Counted from the stretch's first letter, positions 34,102 to 43,253 are shown. The stretch: DNA of 64,000 nucleotides from CAZYTM01 sp964649725 (GCA_964649725.1 CAZYTM010000001.1:815461-879460); one strand, 5' to 3'. Made by a program: numbers and translations. Notes: generated by a model from the sequence alone, not told the origin.

Positions 34102-35384
34102 GCAACCAGGTTATCAACTATGTGGTAGGGGAAGAGAAGCGGCTCACTGACATAGTCGGCGAGGCAGAGGTGTTGCCGCTACTGCAGGGGGCGGTCCGGG
34201 CCGGGTCGGTCGAAGCGGTCATAGCAGCTACCGATGGTTCAGTACTCTGGAGCTGGCAGGGAGGGAGTGCTGTCGCAGCTGTTGCCGTCAAACTGCCTCT
34301 CTATCTGGAGGGGGAGCCGGTCGGCGAGCTTCTCCTCAAGGGGGATGCCGGTGCTGATATATATCTGCAGGGGGTCGCCGGGCTGCTCCGCGAAGCGCTC
34401 AACACGGTTGTCAACAGTAACCTGAAACGGATGCTCACCAGCGAGATGCATACTAATCTGGTCAACATGTCGTACCAGGAGCTGCTTGACGCCAACCTGA
34501 AACTGACCGCTTCCGAGACACGCTACCGGGAGCTGGCCGAACAGCTGGAGCAGCTGGTGGAGGAGCGGACCGCGGCGCTGAAAAAAGCCCATGTCAGGCT
34601 TCTGCAGCAGGAAAAGATGGTCTCGGTAGGGCAGCTGGCGGCCGGGGTTGCGCACGAGATCAACAACCCGCTCGGGTTTGTCTCCAGTAACCTGGCGACG
34701 CTGCAGCGCTATGTGGCGCGATTTGTCGTCATGCTCGACCATTATCGCGCCCTGTTGAAAAGCGACACTGTCCCCATATCTCTGCAGCAGCAGGCAGCTG
34801 AGAAGTGGCAGGAGTTGAAGCTAGATATGGTCTGCAACGATGTCGGCAACCTGCTGGCCGAGAGCCTGGAGGGGAGCGCCAGGGTAACGAAGATAGTGAG
34901 CGACCTGAAGGGTTTTTCCCATGTGGATGCTATTGCCGAGGAGCTGGTCGACCTGAACAGTGAGATCGACCGGACCTTGAATGTGCTCAACCACGAAATC
35001 CCTGCTTCAACAGAGATAATAAGGGAGTATTCTCCCCTCCCCGGTTTTTTGTGCCGACCGGCGCTCATCTGCCAGGTCTTCTGCAACATCATCCAGAATG
35101 CGCTGCAGGCAAGACCTGACCGGCTCAGGCTGACTGTCACCACAACCGTGGCAGAGGGGAGAATCAAGATCAGCTTCAGCGACAACGGCCCTGGCATACC
35201 GACAGAGATCAGGGGGCGGATATTCGAGCCGTTCTTCACCACCCATGAGGTTGGCAGCGGCACCGGCATGGGGCTGGCAGTAGTCTACGACATCGTCAGA
35301 CAGTACCAGGGGAGCATTGAAATAGAATGTCCGCCGCAGGGGGGGGCCATATTCACCCTGCTGCTTCCGGTCGGAAGGATTTGA
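34098..35384 (+). CDS. Cytoplasmic histidine kinase with a short unknown sensor domain
   Basis: The 428-residue protein has an N-terminal domain of about 110 residues (AVRAGSVEAVIAATDGSVLW, VKLPLYLEGEPVGELLLKG, VAGLLREALNTVV). It looks GAF/PAS-like in strand order but I cannot name it. A coiled coil (about 125-165) follows, then HisKA with SVGQLAAGVAHEINNP (phospho-His) and HATPase with CQVFCNIIQNALQA, DNGPGI, FEPFFTTH and GSGTGMGLAVV. It has no membrane segment. The start overlaps the GTPase stop and its stop is one base before the receiver-ATPase gene, making it the most likely kinase for that receiver and a possible GTPase effector. The pairings are inference from position. Confidence 0.88.
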   Translation: MSNQVINYVVGEEKRLTDIVGEAEVLPLLQGAVRAGSVEAVIAATDGSVLWSWQGGSAVAAVAVKLPLYLEGEPVGELLLKGDAGADIYLQGVAGLLREALNTVVNSNLKRMLTSEMHTNLVNMSYQELLDANLKLTASETRYRELAEQLEQLVEERTAALKKAHVRLLQQEKMVSVGQLAAGVAHEINNPLGFVSSNLATLQRYVARFVVMLDHYRALLKSDTVPISLQQQAAEKWQELKLDMVCNDVGNLLAESLEGSARVTKIVSDLKGFSHVDAIAEELVDLNSEIDRTLNVLNHEIPASTEIIREYSPLPGFLCRPALICQVFCNIIQNALQARPDRLRLTVTTTVAEGRIKISFSDNGPGIPTEIRGRIFEPFFTTHEVGSGTGMGLAVVYDIVRQYQGSIEIECPPQGGAIFTLLLPVGRI

Positions 35385-35385
35385 A

Positions 35386-37866
35386 ATGTCACGTTATGCA
35401 GAGCTCTTCAAGACGACCAGTAAAGATCATCCAGAGCCGCATGCAGCTGTTGCGGCAGGGGAGGCGGCAGAGGAGAGGCAACCATTTTCGCTCCTCTTTG
35501 TCGATGATGAGGAGGGGGTGCTGAACGCCCTGCGGCGGATCTTCATGGATGAGAACTATCAGATAAAGACCGCTGGCAACGCCGAGCAGGCGCTTAATAT
35601 CATGGCTGCCGAGCCGGTCCAGCTGATCATATCCGACCACCGGATGCCCGGCATGACCGGCGCCGAACTGCTCAAGACAGTGCGGGAGAAGTGGCCCGAG
35701 ACGATCCGCATCATGCTCACCGGCCATGCCGATGTCCAGTCGATCATGGGTGCGGTCAAGGATGGCGCGGTCTATAAATTCATCACCAAACCTTGGAACG
35801 ACGAAGATCTTCGTCTTACGGTCAGTCTTGCCCTGCAGCAGTTTGTGCTGCTGCAGGAAAACCGCAAACTGAAAGAGATCACCAGGACCCAGCAGGCCAA
35901 ATTAAAGAACTACAGCGGCCTCTTTGACGAACATCGCGGGGTGATGGGGAATATCCTGGTAAGGGCTGGCATTATCAATGCTGCTGAACTGGAGCGGGCC
36001 CGGCAGTCGCTGCAACCGGGGGAATTCCTGGGAGATGCGCTGGTGAGACTCGGTATCGCCAGCGAGACGAAAATAGTCAAGGCGATGCAGGAGCATCTGA
36101 AGCTCGACCTGGTCGATCTGCGGGAGCTGGAGCTCAATCCGCTGACGGTCCGCTTCCTCCCCCGCGACCTCTGCGAACGGAACCGGCTCATGCCGGTGAA
36201 GCTGGAGGGGCGCCAGCTCACCCTGGTGATGGCCGACCCTTCCGATATCTACAAGTGCGACAATATCTCCCTGATGACCGGTCTCAAGGTTGTGCCGCAG
36301 CTCGCTTCGAGCTCTGCCATCATTGCCAAACTGCAGGAGCAGTATGGCGAGCGGGGCGGAGAGATGGACGATCTGGTCGGCGATGTCTCGGAGATCGAGC
36401 CGCTGGACGAAATCGACATCGTCCTCGATGATGATGAGTCTGATCTGAACGTCCAGGAGCTGCTCGGCTCGTCCGAGGTGCCGCCGGTGATCCGCATCGT
36501 CAATGCCATCATCTCCGAGGCGGTAAGATTCCGCGCCAGCGATATCCATATCGAGGCGAAGACCAAGTATACCCTGGTCCGCTACCGGATCGACGGCATG
36601 CTGCACAGCAAGATCAAGATCCCGGCCGATCTTCACCCCGCGGTCATCTCCAGGGTGAAGATCCTGGCCAAGATGGATATTTCCGAGCGACGGCGGCCGC
36701 AGGACGGCCGGATCACAGTCAAGGCGGGCACCCGGATCGTCGATATGCGGGTTTCAAGCATGCCGACCATGAATGGCGAAAAGATGGTGCTGCGTATCCT
36801 TGACAAGAGTGCCGCCATAAAGACCCTGAGTGAACTGGGGGTGCTGCCGGCCGATATGACCAAGCTGAATACCCTGGTGCGCAAACCCCAGGGGGTGATC
36901 ATTACCAGCGGCCCGACCGGCAGCGGCAAGACCACCATGCTCTACTCCATCCTCTCGGCCATGCTGGAGAACAGCAAGAACTTCGAGACGATCGAGGAGC
37001 CGGTCGAATATTTCGTCGAAGAGGCGAACCAGGTGGCGGTACGGGAGAAGATCGGTCTCTCCTTTGCCCAGGTGCTCCGCGCCACCATGCGCCAGGACCC
37101 GGACGTCATCCTGGTCGGGGAGATGCGCGACTTCGAAACTGCCGACGTCGCCTTCAAGGCATCCCTGACCGGTCATATGGTCCTCTCCACCCTGCATACC
37201 AACAGCTCGGTCGCCTCTATAACCAGGCTGATGGATATGGGGATCAAGCCGTATATCATCGCCTCGGCCCTCGAAGGGGTGATGGCGCAGCGGCTGGTAC
37301 GGCGGATCTGCCCCTGCTGCAGGGAGAAAGTGGCACCGGAGCGCAATCTGCTGGAGCTGCTCCGTATCCCGGCCGAGCTCTTTGCCGGCGGGGTCGCCAT
37401 GGGGAAGGGGTGTGAGCAGTGCAACAGTACCGGTTATAAGGGGCGGCTCGGGATATTCGAGCTCTTTGTCATGAACGACGATTTCCGCCATTTCATCAAC
37501 AGCAGCTACAAGGAGGGGGAGCTGCTGGAGATGGCCCGCGCCAACGGCATGCGGACCCTGATCGAGGACGGGCTGGAGAAGGTGAAGATGGGGGAGACCA
37601 CGCTGGATGAACTGCTCCGCGTCATCGGCCCGCAGATTGCCTATGAGCGCAGTTGTGCCGACTGTGGCCGGAGTGTTGATGCCAAGTTCCTCTTCTGCCC
37701 CTTCTGCGGTACCTTCAGACACAATTTCTGCCGCAGCTGCAGACTGCCACTGGAGGAGGAATGGCTATCCTGCCCCTTCTGCGGTCGCGCCAAAAATGCG
37801 GTCGATGACGATAGAGAGCATCTTAAAGCTATATCACCACAGCTAGTCTCGGGAGGTAAGTCATGA
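35386..37866 (+). CDS. Receiver-MshEN-PilB/GspE ATPase fusion with two C-terminal zinc ribbons
   Basis: The 826-residue protein starts with a receiver (about 33-155): Asp40-Asp41, phospho-acceptor Asp84, Thr112, Lys135. A short coil leads to an MshEN-like region (about 185-320, GNILVRAGIINAAELERA and FLGDALVRLGIASETKIV), then a complete secretion ATPase (about 360-750). It has Walker A GPTGSGKTT (509-517), an Asp box in the form ETIEEPVEYF, Walker B DPDVILVGEMRD (571-582), the His box LSTLHTN, and zinc-knuckle cysteines 642/645 and 676/679. After the usual end, four more CxxC pairs (757/760, 771/774, 782/785, 796/799) form a double zinc ribbon. The arginine of each MshEN RLG motif is replaced (Val186, Phe214), so cyclic di-GMP binding is doubtful. 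No pilin, platform or secretin gene is adjacent, so the motor it powers is unknown; the gsp machine at 4-15 kb has its own GspE. Confidence 0.93.
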   Translation: MSRYAELFKTTSKDHPEPHAAVAAGEAAEERQPFSLLFVDDEEGVLNALRRIFMDENYQIKTAGNAEQALNIMAAEPVQLIISDHRMPGMTGAELLKTVREKWPETIRIMLTGHADVQSIMGAVKDGAVYKFITKPWNDEDLRLTVSLALQQFVLLQENRKLKEITRTQQAKLKNYSGLFDEHRGVMGNILVRAGIINAAELERARQSLQPGEFLGDALVRLGIASETKIVKAMQEHLKLDLVDLRELELNPLTVRFLPRDLCERNRLMPVKLEGRQLTLVMADPSDIYKCDNISLMTGLKVVPQLASSSAIIAKLQEQYGERGGEMDDLVGDVSEIEPLDEIDIVLDDDESDLNVQELLGSSEVPPVIRIVNAIISEAVRFRASDIHIEAKTKYTLVRYRIDGMLHSKIKIPADLHPAVISRVKILAKMDISERRRPQDGRITVKAGTRIVDMRVSSMPTMNGEKMVLRILDKSAAIKTLSELGVLPADMTKLNTLVRKPQGVIITSGPTGSGKTTMLYSILSAMLENSKNFETIEEPVEYFVEEANQVAVREKIGLSFAQVLRATMRQDPDVILVGEMRDFETADVAFKASLTGHMVLSTLHTNSSVASITRLMDMGIKPYIIASALEGVMAQRLVRRICPCCREKVAPERNLLELLRIPAELFAGGVAMGKGCEQCNSTGYKGRLGIFELFVMNDDFRHFINSSYKEGELLEMARANGMRTLIEDGLEKVKMGETTLDELLRVIGPQIAYERSCADCGRSVDAKFLFCPFCGTFRHNFCRSCRLPLEEEWLSCPFCGRAKNAVDDDREHLKAISPQLVSGGKS

Positions 37867-38417
37867 AGGATTACGTATTGCTGGTGGATGACGAATCGAA
37901 CGTCCTCACTGCCCTGACCAGAGCACTCAGCGAAGAGCCGTACGAAGTGCACAGCGTCAAGAGCGGTGAGGAGGGGTTGCAGCATTTGCTGCTGCACAAC
38001 TTCAAGGTGGTGATCTCGGATGAGCGGATGCCGGGGATGGATGGCGCCGAATTCCTTGCTGCGGTGAAGGAGAACTACCCCAGTACGGTGCGGATGATGC
38101 TGACCGGTCATGCCAGTGTCGAAGCGACCATGCGGGCGGTGAACCGGGGGGAGATCTACCGCTTCTTCACCAAGCCCTGGAACGACTATGAGCTGAAGCT
38201 GGCGATCCGTTCGGCCATCGAGAAGTTCAACCTGGAGGATGAGAACCGCCGTCTCCTCAGGACCGTGCGCCGCCAGTCGCAGGAGCTCAAGTCGCTGGAA
38301 AACCAGTACCCGGGGATCACCACCCTGCAAAAAGATGAACAGGGGAGCATCGTCCTGGATATTTCCGATGAGGAGCTTGCACAAATCGTTGAGCGGTGTA
38401 ACCTTGAACTGCATTGA
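37863..38417 (+). CDS. Stand-alone response regulator with short tail
   Basis: The 184-residue protein has a receiver with Asp9-Asp10, phospho-acceptor Asp53 in VISDERMPG, Thr81 and Lys104, followed by a coiled coil and a tail of about 45 residues (GSIVLDISDEELAQIVE) that I do not recognise. No enzymatic or DNA-binding domain is present. It could be a phosphate shuttle or a competitor for the neighbouring kinases, as in phosphorelays. It overlaps the receiver-ATPase gene by four bases, with GGGAGG upstream of ATG 37863. Confidence 0.88.
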   Translation: MKDYVLLVDDESNVLTALTRALSEEPYEVHSVKSGEEGLQHLLLHNFKVVISDERMPGMDGAEFLAAVKENYPSTVRMMLTGHASVEATMRAVNRGEIYRFFTKPWNDYELKLAIRSAIEKFNLEDENRRLLRTVRRQSQELKSLENQYPGITTLQKDEQGSIVLDISDEELAQIVERCNLELH

Positions 38418-38466
38418 TATTGCGGCAGAATGACTGACCTGTGCAGAGCAGGGCCGTGGAGGGGGA

Positions 38467-41400
38467 ATGGCCGAACCGGTACGGATACTCTTTGTCGATG
38501 ACGAGGTTAATGTACTGCACGCCATGGAACGGATCTTCCTCGACGATCCGTACGAGATACTGACCGCCACGTCCGGGGAGTCGGCGCTGCAGCTGTTGGA
38601 AAGCTGCGGCCCGGTACAGGTTATCGTCTCCGACTACCGGATGCCGGGGATGAACGGGGTCGACTTCCTCCAGGAGGTCTACCAGCGCTGGCCAGACCCG
38701 GTAAAGGTGATCCTCTCCGGCTATGCCGATACGGTCGCCGTGGTGGAGGCGGTCAATAACGGCCGGATCCATAAGTTCATCCCGAAGCCATGGGACGAGG
38801 ACGATCTTAAGAACAACATCCGCATCTGTGTCGAACGTTACGAGCTGAAACTGCAGAACCGCCGGCTCGCCGAAGAGTTGGCCGCCAGGAATGCCGAACT
38901 TACCGAGATCAATAGCACCCTTGAACATATCATCAATGAGCGGACCGCTCTCCTGCAGGATCAGCTCGCCATCTTAAAAGGTATCATCGAAAGCGCTGCC
39001 GGTCCCATCTTCTCCCTGGACCGGGAATTCCGCTATACCAGTTTCAACAATGCCCATGCACAGGTCATGCGGAGCCTCTACGGGGTGGAGATAGCCGTCG
39101 GCCAGTCGATCCTTGACTACCAGACCGCTGCAGACAGGGATATAGCCGGCAGGAATCTGCAGCGGGCCTTGAAGGGTGAACGGTTCAGCGTCGAGTCGTT
39201 TTCCGGTGACGACGCATTCAACCGGCGCTATTTCGAGATTATCCACAACCCGGTCCGGGACAAAGAGGGTAGTGTGATCGGGGTGGCGGTCTTTGCCCGG
39301 GACATGACCAAGTACAAACAGGCCGAGGAGAAGCTGGCCTGGGAGCACAGTCTGCTCAAGGGGATCACCGATAACACCACGGATGCCATTTATGTCAAGG
39401 ATACTGCCGGGCGCTACCTCTTCTGCAACTGGATGGTCTGCCAGCTGGTGGGGCTCAGCGAAACAGAGATTATCGGCAAAGACGACCATGCCCTCTTCCC
39501 CTCGCAGGAGGCGGCCTGGGTCATGAATGCCGACCGGGATGTGATGCTTGGCGGCAAGCCGCAGACCTACGAGGAGGTAGTGACCACCACTGCCGGGGTA
39601 CGGACCTATCTCTCGACCAAGGCGCCCTTCCATGACCAGAATGGATGGTTATCGGGGCTTATCGGTATTGCCAGGGACATTAACGAACGGAAAACGGCCG
39701 AAGAGATGTTGCAGGAGAGTGAGGGCTATTTTGCTGCGGCGTTCCTCAACAGTCCGTTACTTAAGTCGATCAGCGATATTGAGACGGGGAGGTATCTGCA
39801 GGTTAATGATAGCTTTGTCAGGGTATCGGAATTCAGCCGGGAAGAGGTGATTGGCAGGACCTCGATAGAAATAGGCTGGGTGAGCGATGCAGCCAGGGTT
39901 ATGATGGTGCAGGAGTTGAAGACAAAAGGTGCGGTCAGAGGGATGGAGATAGAACTGCGGAGCAAGAGCGGCAGGAGAATCGTCTGCAGATATTTCGGCG
40001 ATATTATCCAGACCAAGAGTGGTGCCAAACTTCTCTCGACAGCGGAAGATATAACATTACGCAAGGAGACGGAAGAGGCGTTGCAGAAAAGCCGTCAGTT
40101 ACTGGATGCCACCGCGGCCAGGGCGAAGATGGGGGGCTGGGAGATAGAACTGGCGACAGGGGAACTGACCTGGACCGAACAGGTCTATCGTATCTATGAG
40201 GTGGAAGACGATTTCCAGCCGACGGTGAACGGAACTATCGCCTTTTATGCCCCTGAATCGATACCGGTCATCAGTGCTGCGGTGCAGAGGGCGATTGAGC
40301 ATGGCGAACCGTTCGCTCTGGAGCTCGACCTGGTCACCGCAAAAGGGAATCGCCGCCATGTCCATGCCACCGGTCAGGCAGTTTGCCTGGCCGGCAAGCC
40401 GGTCACGGTCTCCGGCACATTCCAGGATATTACCGAGCAGAAAATGGCAGCAGCGGCGCTGCTGGAAGCAGAGGTACGCTACCGGTCGCTTTTCGAGAAT
40501 TCACCCGATCCTATTCTGGTAATCGATCCGGAAACTACCCAGGCCATTGAATTTAATGATGAGATCTGTCGAAGATTGGGTTATGGGCGGGAGGAGTTTG
40601 CCGGAATGCGGGTCACTGATTATGAAGAGGCTCAGTCGGCCGACGAAATAAGTGCAATTATCGAAAGTCTGCGGGCAAGCCACAATATCCATTTTGAGAC
40701 CAAGCATCGCTGCAAAAACGGAGCAGTTCTCGATGTCGATGTAACGGCCTGCCAGGTCGAGTTTGGCGGGCGTTCGATGGTCCAGGCGATCTACCGGGAC
40801 ATAACCGATCGGAAACAGGCCGAGCAGGCGCTCAAAGATGCCCATTTGCAGATCATTCAGCAGGAGAAGCTGGCCACCATAGGGCAGCTGGCTGCCGGGG
40901 TGGCCCATGAGATCAACAACCCGATCAGCTTTGTCAGGAGCAACCTCTCCTCGCTGCAGAAATTCAGTCTCAAGCTGACCGACTATCTGGAAAGGGAGCG
41001 GGAAGTTGCCGGCAAGTATCTCCCGGAAACTGAGAAAGAGGAGCTAGAACGGCTCTGGCAGGAGGGGAAGCTCGATTTTATCCTCCAGGACCTGCCGGAA
41101 CTGTTGCAGGAGTCGTTCGAAGGTACCGACCGGGTGAAGCAGATTGTTCAGGACCTGATGGTCTTTGCCAGGAAGGATGGGGGGGAGTCTGCGGCAGTAG
41201 ACCTGAACAAGATAGTTGAGGGGGCGGTCTCGATAACCTGGAACGAACTGAAGCACAAAGCCGAACTGCAGACCGATTATGGCCGAATCGAACCGGTCAG
41301 TGCATCGCCGCAGCGGCTCTCCCAGGTCTTTGTCAATCTGCTGGTAAATGCCTTTCAGGCCATTGAAGGGCGCGGTACTATCTCCATCAGGAGCTGGCAG

Positions 41401-41664
41401 GATGGGGATATGGTCTGTGTCAGGGTGACCGATGACGGTGCCGGCATCCCTGCCAATGTCCAGCAGAGCATCTTCGAACCGTTCTTCACTACCAAGGAGC
41501 CGGGGCAGGGTACCGGCCTTGGTCTTACCATCTCCAATGATATAATCAACCGCTATGGGGGGAAGATCACTGTCGAGAGCAATTCAGACCAGGGGAGTTC
41601 ATTCACGGTCCGCTTGCCGTCAGTCAAGATGAGCGGAGTAACAGCCATGGAGGTGACAGCATGA
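38467..41664 (+). CDS. Receiver-first hybrid histidine kinase with five PAS domains
   Basis: The 1065-residue soluble protein begins with a receiver (Asp11-Asp12, phospho-acceptor Asp56, Ser84, Lys107), then a coiled coil, five PAS domains (starting near 170, 295, 420, 545 and 665, several ending RDITDRKQAE-like), HisKA with TIGQLAAGVAHEINNP (phospho-His) and HATPase with RLSQVFVNLLVNAFQAIE, DDGAGI, FEPFFTTK and GQGTGLGLTIS. A receiver at the N-terminus lets it be controlled by another kinase, placing it downstream in a relay. ATG 38467 follows a GGAGGGGG site after a 49-base gap. It overlaps the last kinase of the island by four bases. Confidence 0.92.
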   Translation: MAEPVRILFVDDEVNVLHAMERIFLDDPYEILTATSGESALQLLESCGPVQVIVSDYRMPGMNGVDFLQEVYQRWPDPVKVILSGYADTVAVVEAVNNGRIHKFIPKPWDEDDLKNNIRICVERYELKLQNRRLAEELAARNAELTEINSTLEHIINERTALLQDQLAILKGIIESAAGPIFSLDREFRYTSFNNAHAQVMRSLYGVEIAVGQSILDYQTAADRDIAGRNLQRALKGERFSVESFSGDDAFNRRYFEIIHNPVRDKEGSVIGVAVFARDMTKYKQAEEKLAWEHSLLKGITDNTTDAIYVKDTAGRYLFCNWMVCQLVGLSETEIIGKDDHALFPSQEAAWVMNADRDVMLGGKPQTYEEVVTTTAGVRTYLSTKAPFHDQNGWLSGLIGIARDINERKTAEEMLQESEGYFAAAFLNSPLLKSISDIETGRYLQVNDSFVRVSEFSREEVIGRTSIEIGWVSDAARVMMVQELKTKGAVRGMEIELRSKSGRRIVCRYFGDIIQTKSGAKLLSTAEDITLRKETEEALQKSRQLLDATAARAKMGGWEIELATGELTWTEQVYRIYEVEDDFQPTVNGTIAFYAPESIPVISAAVQRAIEHGEPFALELDLVTAKGNRRHVHATGQAVCLAGKPVTVSGTFQDITEQKMAAAALLEAEVRYRSLFENSPDPILVIDPETTQAIEFNDEICRRLGYGREEFAGMRVTDYEEAQSADEISAIIESLRASHNIHFETKHRCKNGAVLDVDVTACQVEFGGRSMVQAIYRDITDRKQAEQALKDAHLQIIQQEKLATIGQLAAGVAHEINNPISFVRSNLSSLQKFSLKLTDYLEREREVAGKYLPETEKEELERLWQEGKLDFILQDLPELLQESFEGTDRVKQIVQDLMVFARKDGGESAAVDLNKIVEGAVSITWNELKHKAELQTDYGRIEPVSASPQRLSQVFVNLLVNAFQAIEGRGTISIRSWQDGDMVCVRVTDDGAGIPANVQQSIFEPFFTTKEPGQGTGLGLTISNDIINRYGGKITVESNSDQGSSFTVRLPSVKMSGVTAMEVTA

Positions 41665-43253
41665 CCAGTCGGGTGAGGATCCTTTGCGTCGATGATGAGC
41701 CATATGTGCTGAAGTCGCTTCGCCGCCTCTTCATCCAGACTGAATTCGATCCGGTCTTTGCCAACAGTGGCCAGGAGGCGCTCGCTCTTATTGCTGACGA
41801 GGAGTTTGCCGCAGTAATCACCGACTACCGGATGCCGGGGATGAACGGGGTCGAACTCCTCGGCCATGTCTTTCAGCGCACAGCAAAGACGGCCCGGCTG
41901 GTACTTTCCGGATATGCAGATGTCAGCACTGTTCTGGAGGCGGTCAACAACGGTCGGGTGGACAAGTTCATCCCCAAGCCGTGGGATGACGATAAACTGC
42001 TGCAGATGCTCAGGGAAGGGGTGGAGCGTTTCCGTCTGGCAGAAAAGGAGCAGCAGAAAAAGGTAAAGCTGCACAAGCATAGTCTGCAGCTGGTCCATCA
42101 TAACCTGCAACTCCGCTCGGTCCTCGATGCCAAGCAGGCGGCCCTGAAGGCGAGCGAGTCAAGGCTCAGGGAGGCCCAGCAGATTGCCGGGCTGGGGGAC
42201 TGGGAGTGGAGCTGCGCCACCGATGAACTCTCCTGGTCCGAGAACATGTTTGCCATCCATGGCATAACCACTATCCTTCCTGACATGTCCGCCTATCTGC
42301 AGTCTCTTCCCGACAAGGAACAGTACCGCTGCCGGATACTGCTGCAAGAGGCGCTGGCAGGTCCGGAAGAGTTCAATTTCGAGCACCTGATCAGTCTGCC
42401 GGATGGTGAATTGCGGCAGATGCTGGTCAGGGGGCGGCTCTGGCACGATGAAGAGGGGGGGGTAATAGGCCTGCGCGGTACCAGCCAGGATGTTACCGAG
42501 CAGAAAATGGTGGAAGCCGAACTGCAGAGGCTCAATGCCGAACTGGAGGAACGTGTCAGGGTCAGGACCATGGAGTTGGAGAGGGTTGTCAAGGAGCTGG
42601 ATGCATTCACTGCCGCGGTCTCCCACGACCTGCGTGCTCCGTTGCGCCATCTGTACGGTTATGCCGAATGTCTGCTGGAAGAGCTGGGGAATAATGCCCC
42701 AGCAAATCTGCTCAACATTGCCGAGCGAATCCATGAACGCTCCAATACTGCCTCTGAATTAGTGAGTTCATTGCTGGAGCTCTCCCAACTGAACCGCCTG
42801 CCGCTGCAAAAGGAGCCGATCGATCTGACCCTGCTGGCCAAGCAGGTAGTGGAAGAGATTGAGCCCATTTACACCGGTTCGCTGGCTGACTGGCAGATTG
42901 CTGATGGTCTGCAGGGAGACGGTGACCTGAAACTGATGCGTATCCTTTTGACCAACCTGCTCGGTAATGCCCGCAAATATGCTGCCAATGTGGCTTCTCC
43001 GGTGATATCCTTTGCCTGCCGCCAGGATGCGGAGGAGACGGTCTATTTTGTCCGGGATAACGGCGCTGGTTTTGATATGACCTATGTCGGCAAACTGTTT
43101 CAACCATTCCAGAGGCTCCATTCCCAGGAGGAGTTTCGCGGTCATGGCATCGGGCTGACCACTGCCGAACGGATAGTCCGCCGCCATGGCGGCAGGATCT
43201 GGGCCGAAGGGGAAGCGGGTCACGGGGCGACTTTTTCCTTTACCCTCAGGTGA
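41661..43253 (+). CDS. Receiver-first hybrid histidine kinase with one PAS domain
   Basis: The 530-residue soluble protein has a receiver (phospho-acceptor Asp55 in VITDYRMPG, Ser83, Lys106), a helical linker, one PAS_3-type domain (about 165-290, REAQQIAGLGDWEWSCATDE), and a kinase core of a different subtype from its neighbours. That core has HisKA AVSHDLRAPLRHLYGYAE (phospho-His) and HATPase LLTNLLGNARKYA, RDNGAGFD, LFQPFQRLHS and GHGIGLTTAERIV, the phytochrome-like class. It is the last gene of the island. No clear terminator follows; the next gene has its own promoter. Confidence 0.92.
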   Translation: MTSRVRILCVDDEPYVLKSLRRLFIQTEFDPVFANSGQEALALIADEEFAAVITDYRMPGMNGVELLGHVFQRTAKTARLVLSGYADVSTVLEAVNNGRVDKFIPKPWDDDKLLQMLREGVERFRLAEKEQQKKVKLHKHSLQLVHHNLQLRSVLDAKQAALKASESRLREAQQIAGLGDWEWSCATDELSWSENMFAIHGITTILPDMSAYLQSLPDKEQYRCRILLQEALAGPEEFNFEHLISLPDGELRQMLVRGRLWHDEEGGVIGLRGTSQDVTEQKMVEAELQRLNAELEERVRVRTMELERVVKELDAFTAAVSHDLRAPLRHLYGYAECLLEELGNNAPANLLNIAERIHERSNTASELVSSLLELSQLNRLPLQKEPIDLTLLAKQVVEEIEPIYTGSLADWQIADGLQGDGDLKLMRILLTNLLGNARKYAANVASPVISFACRQDAEETVYFVRDNGAGFDMTYVGKLFQPFQRLHSQEEFRGHGIGLTTAERIVRRHGGRIWAEGEAGHGATFSFTLR

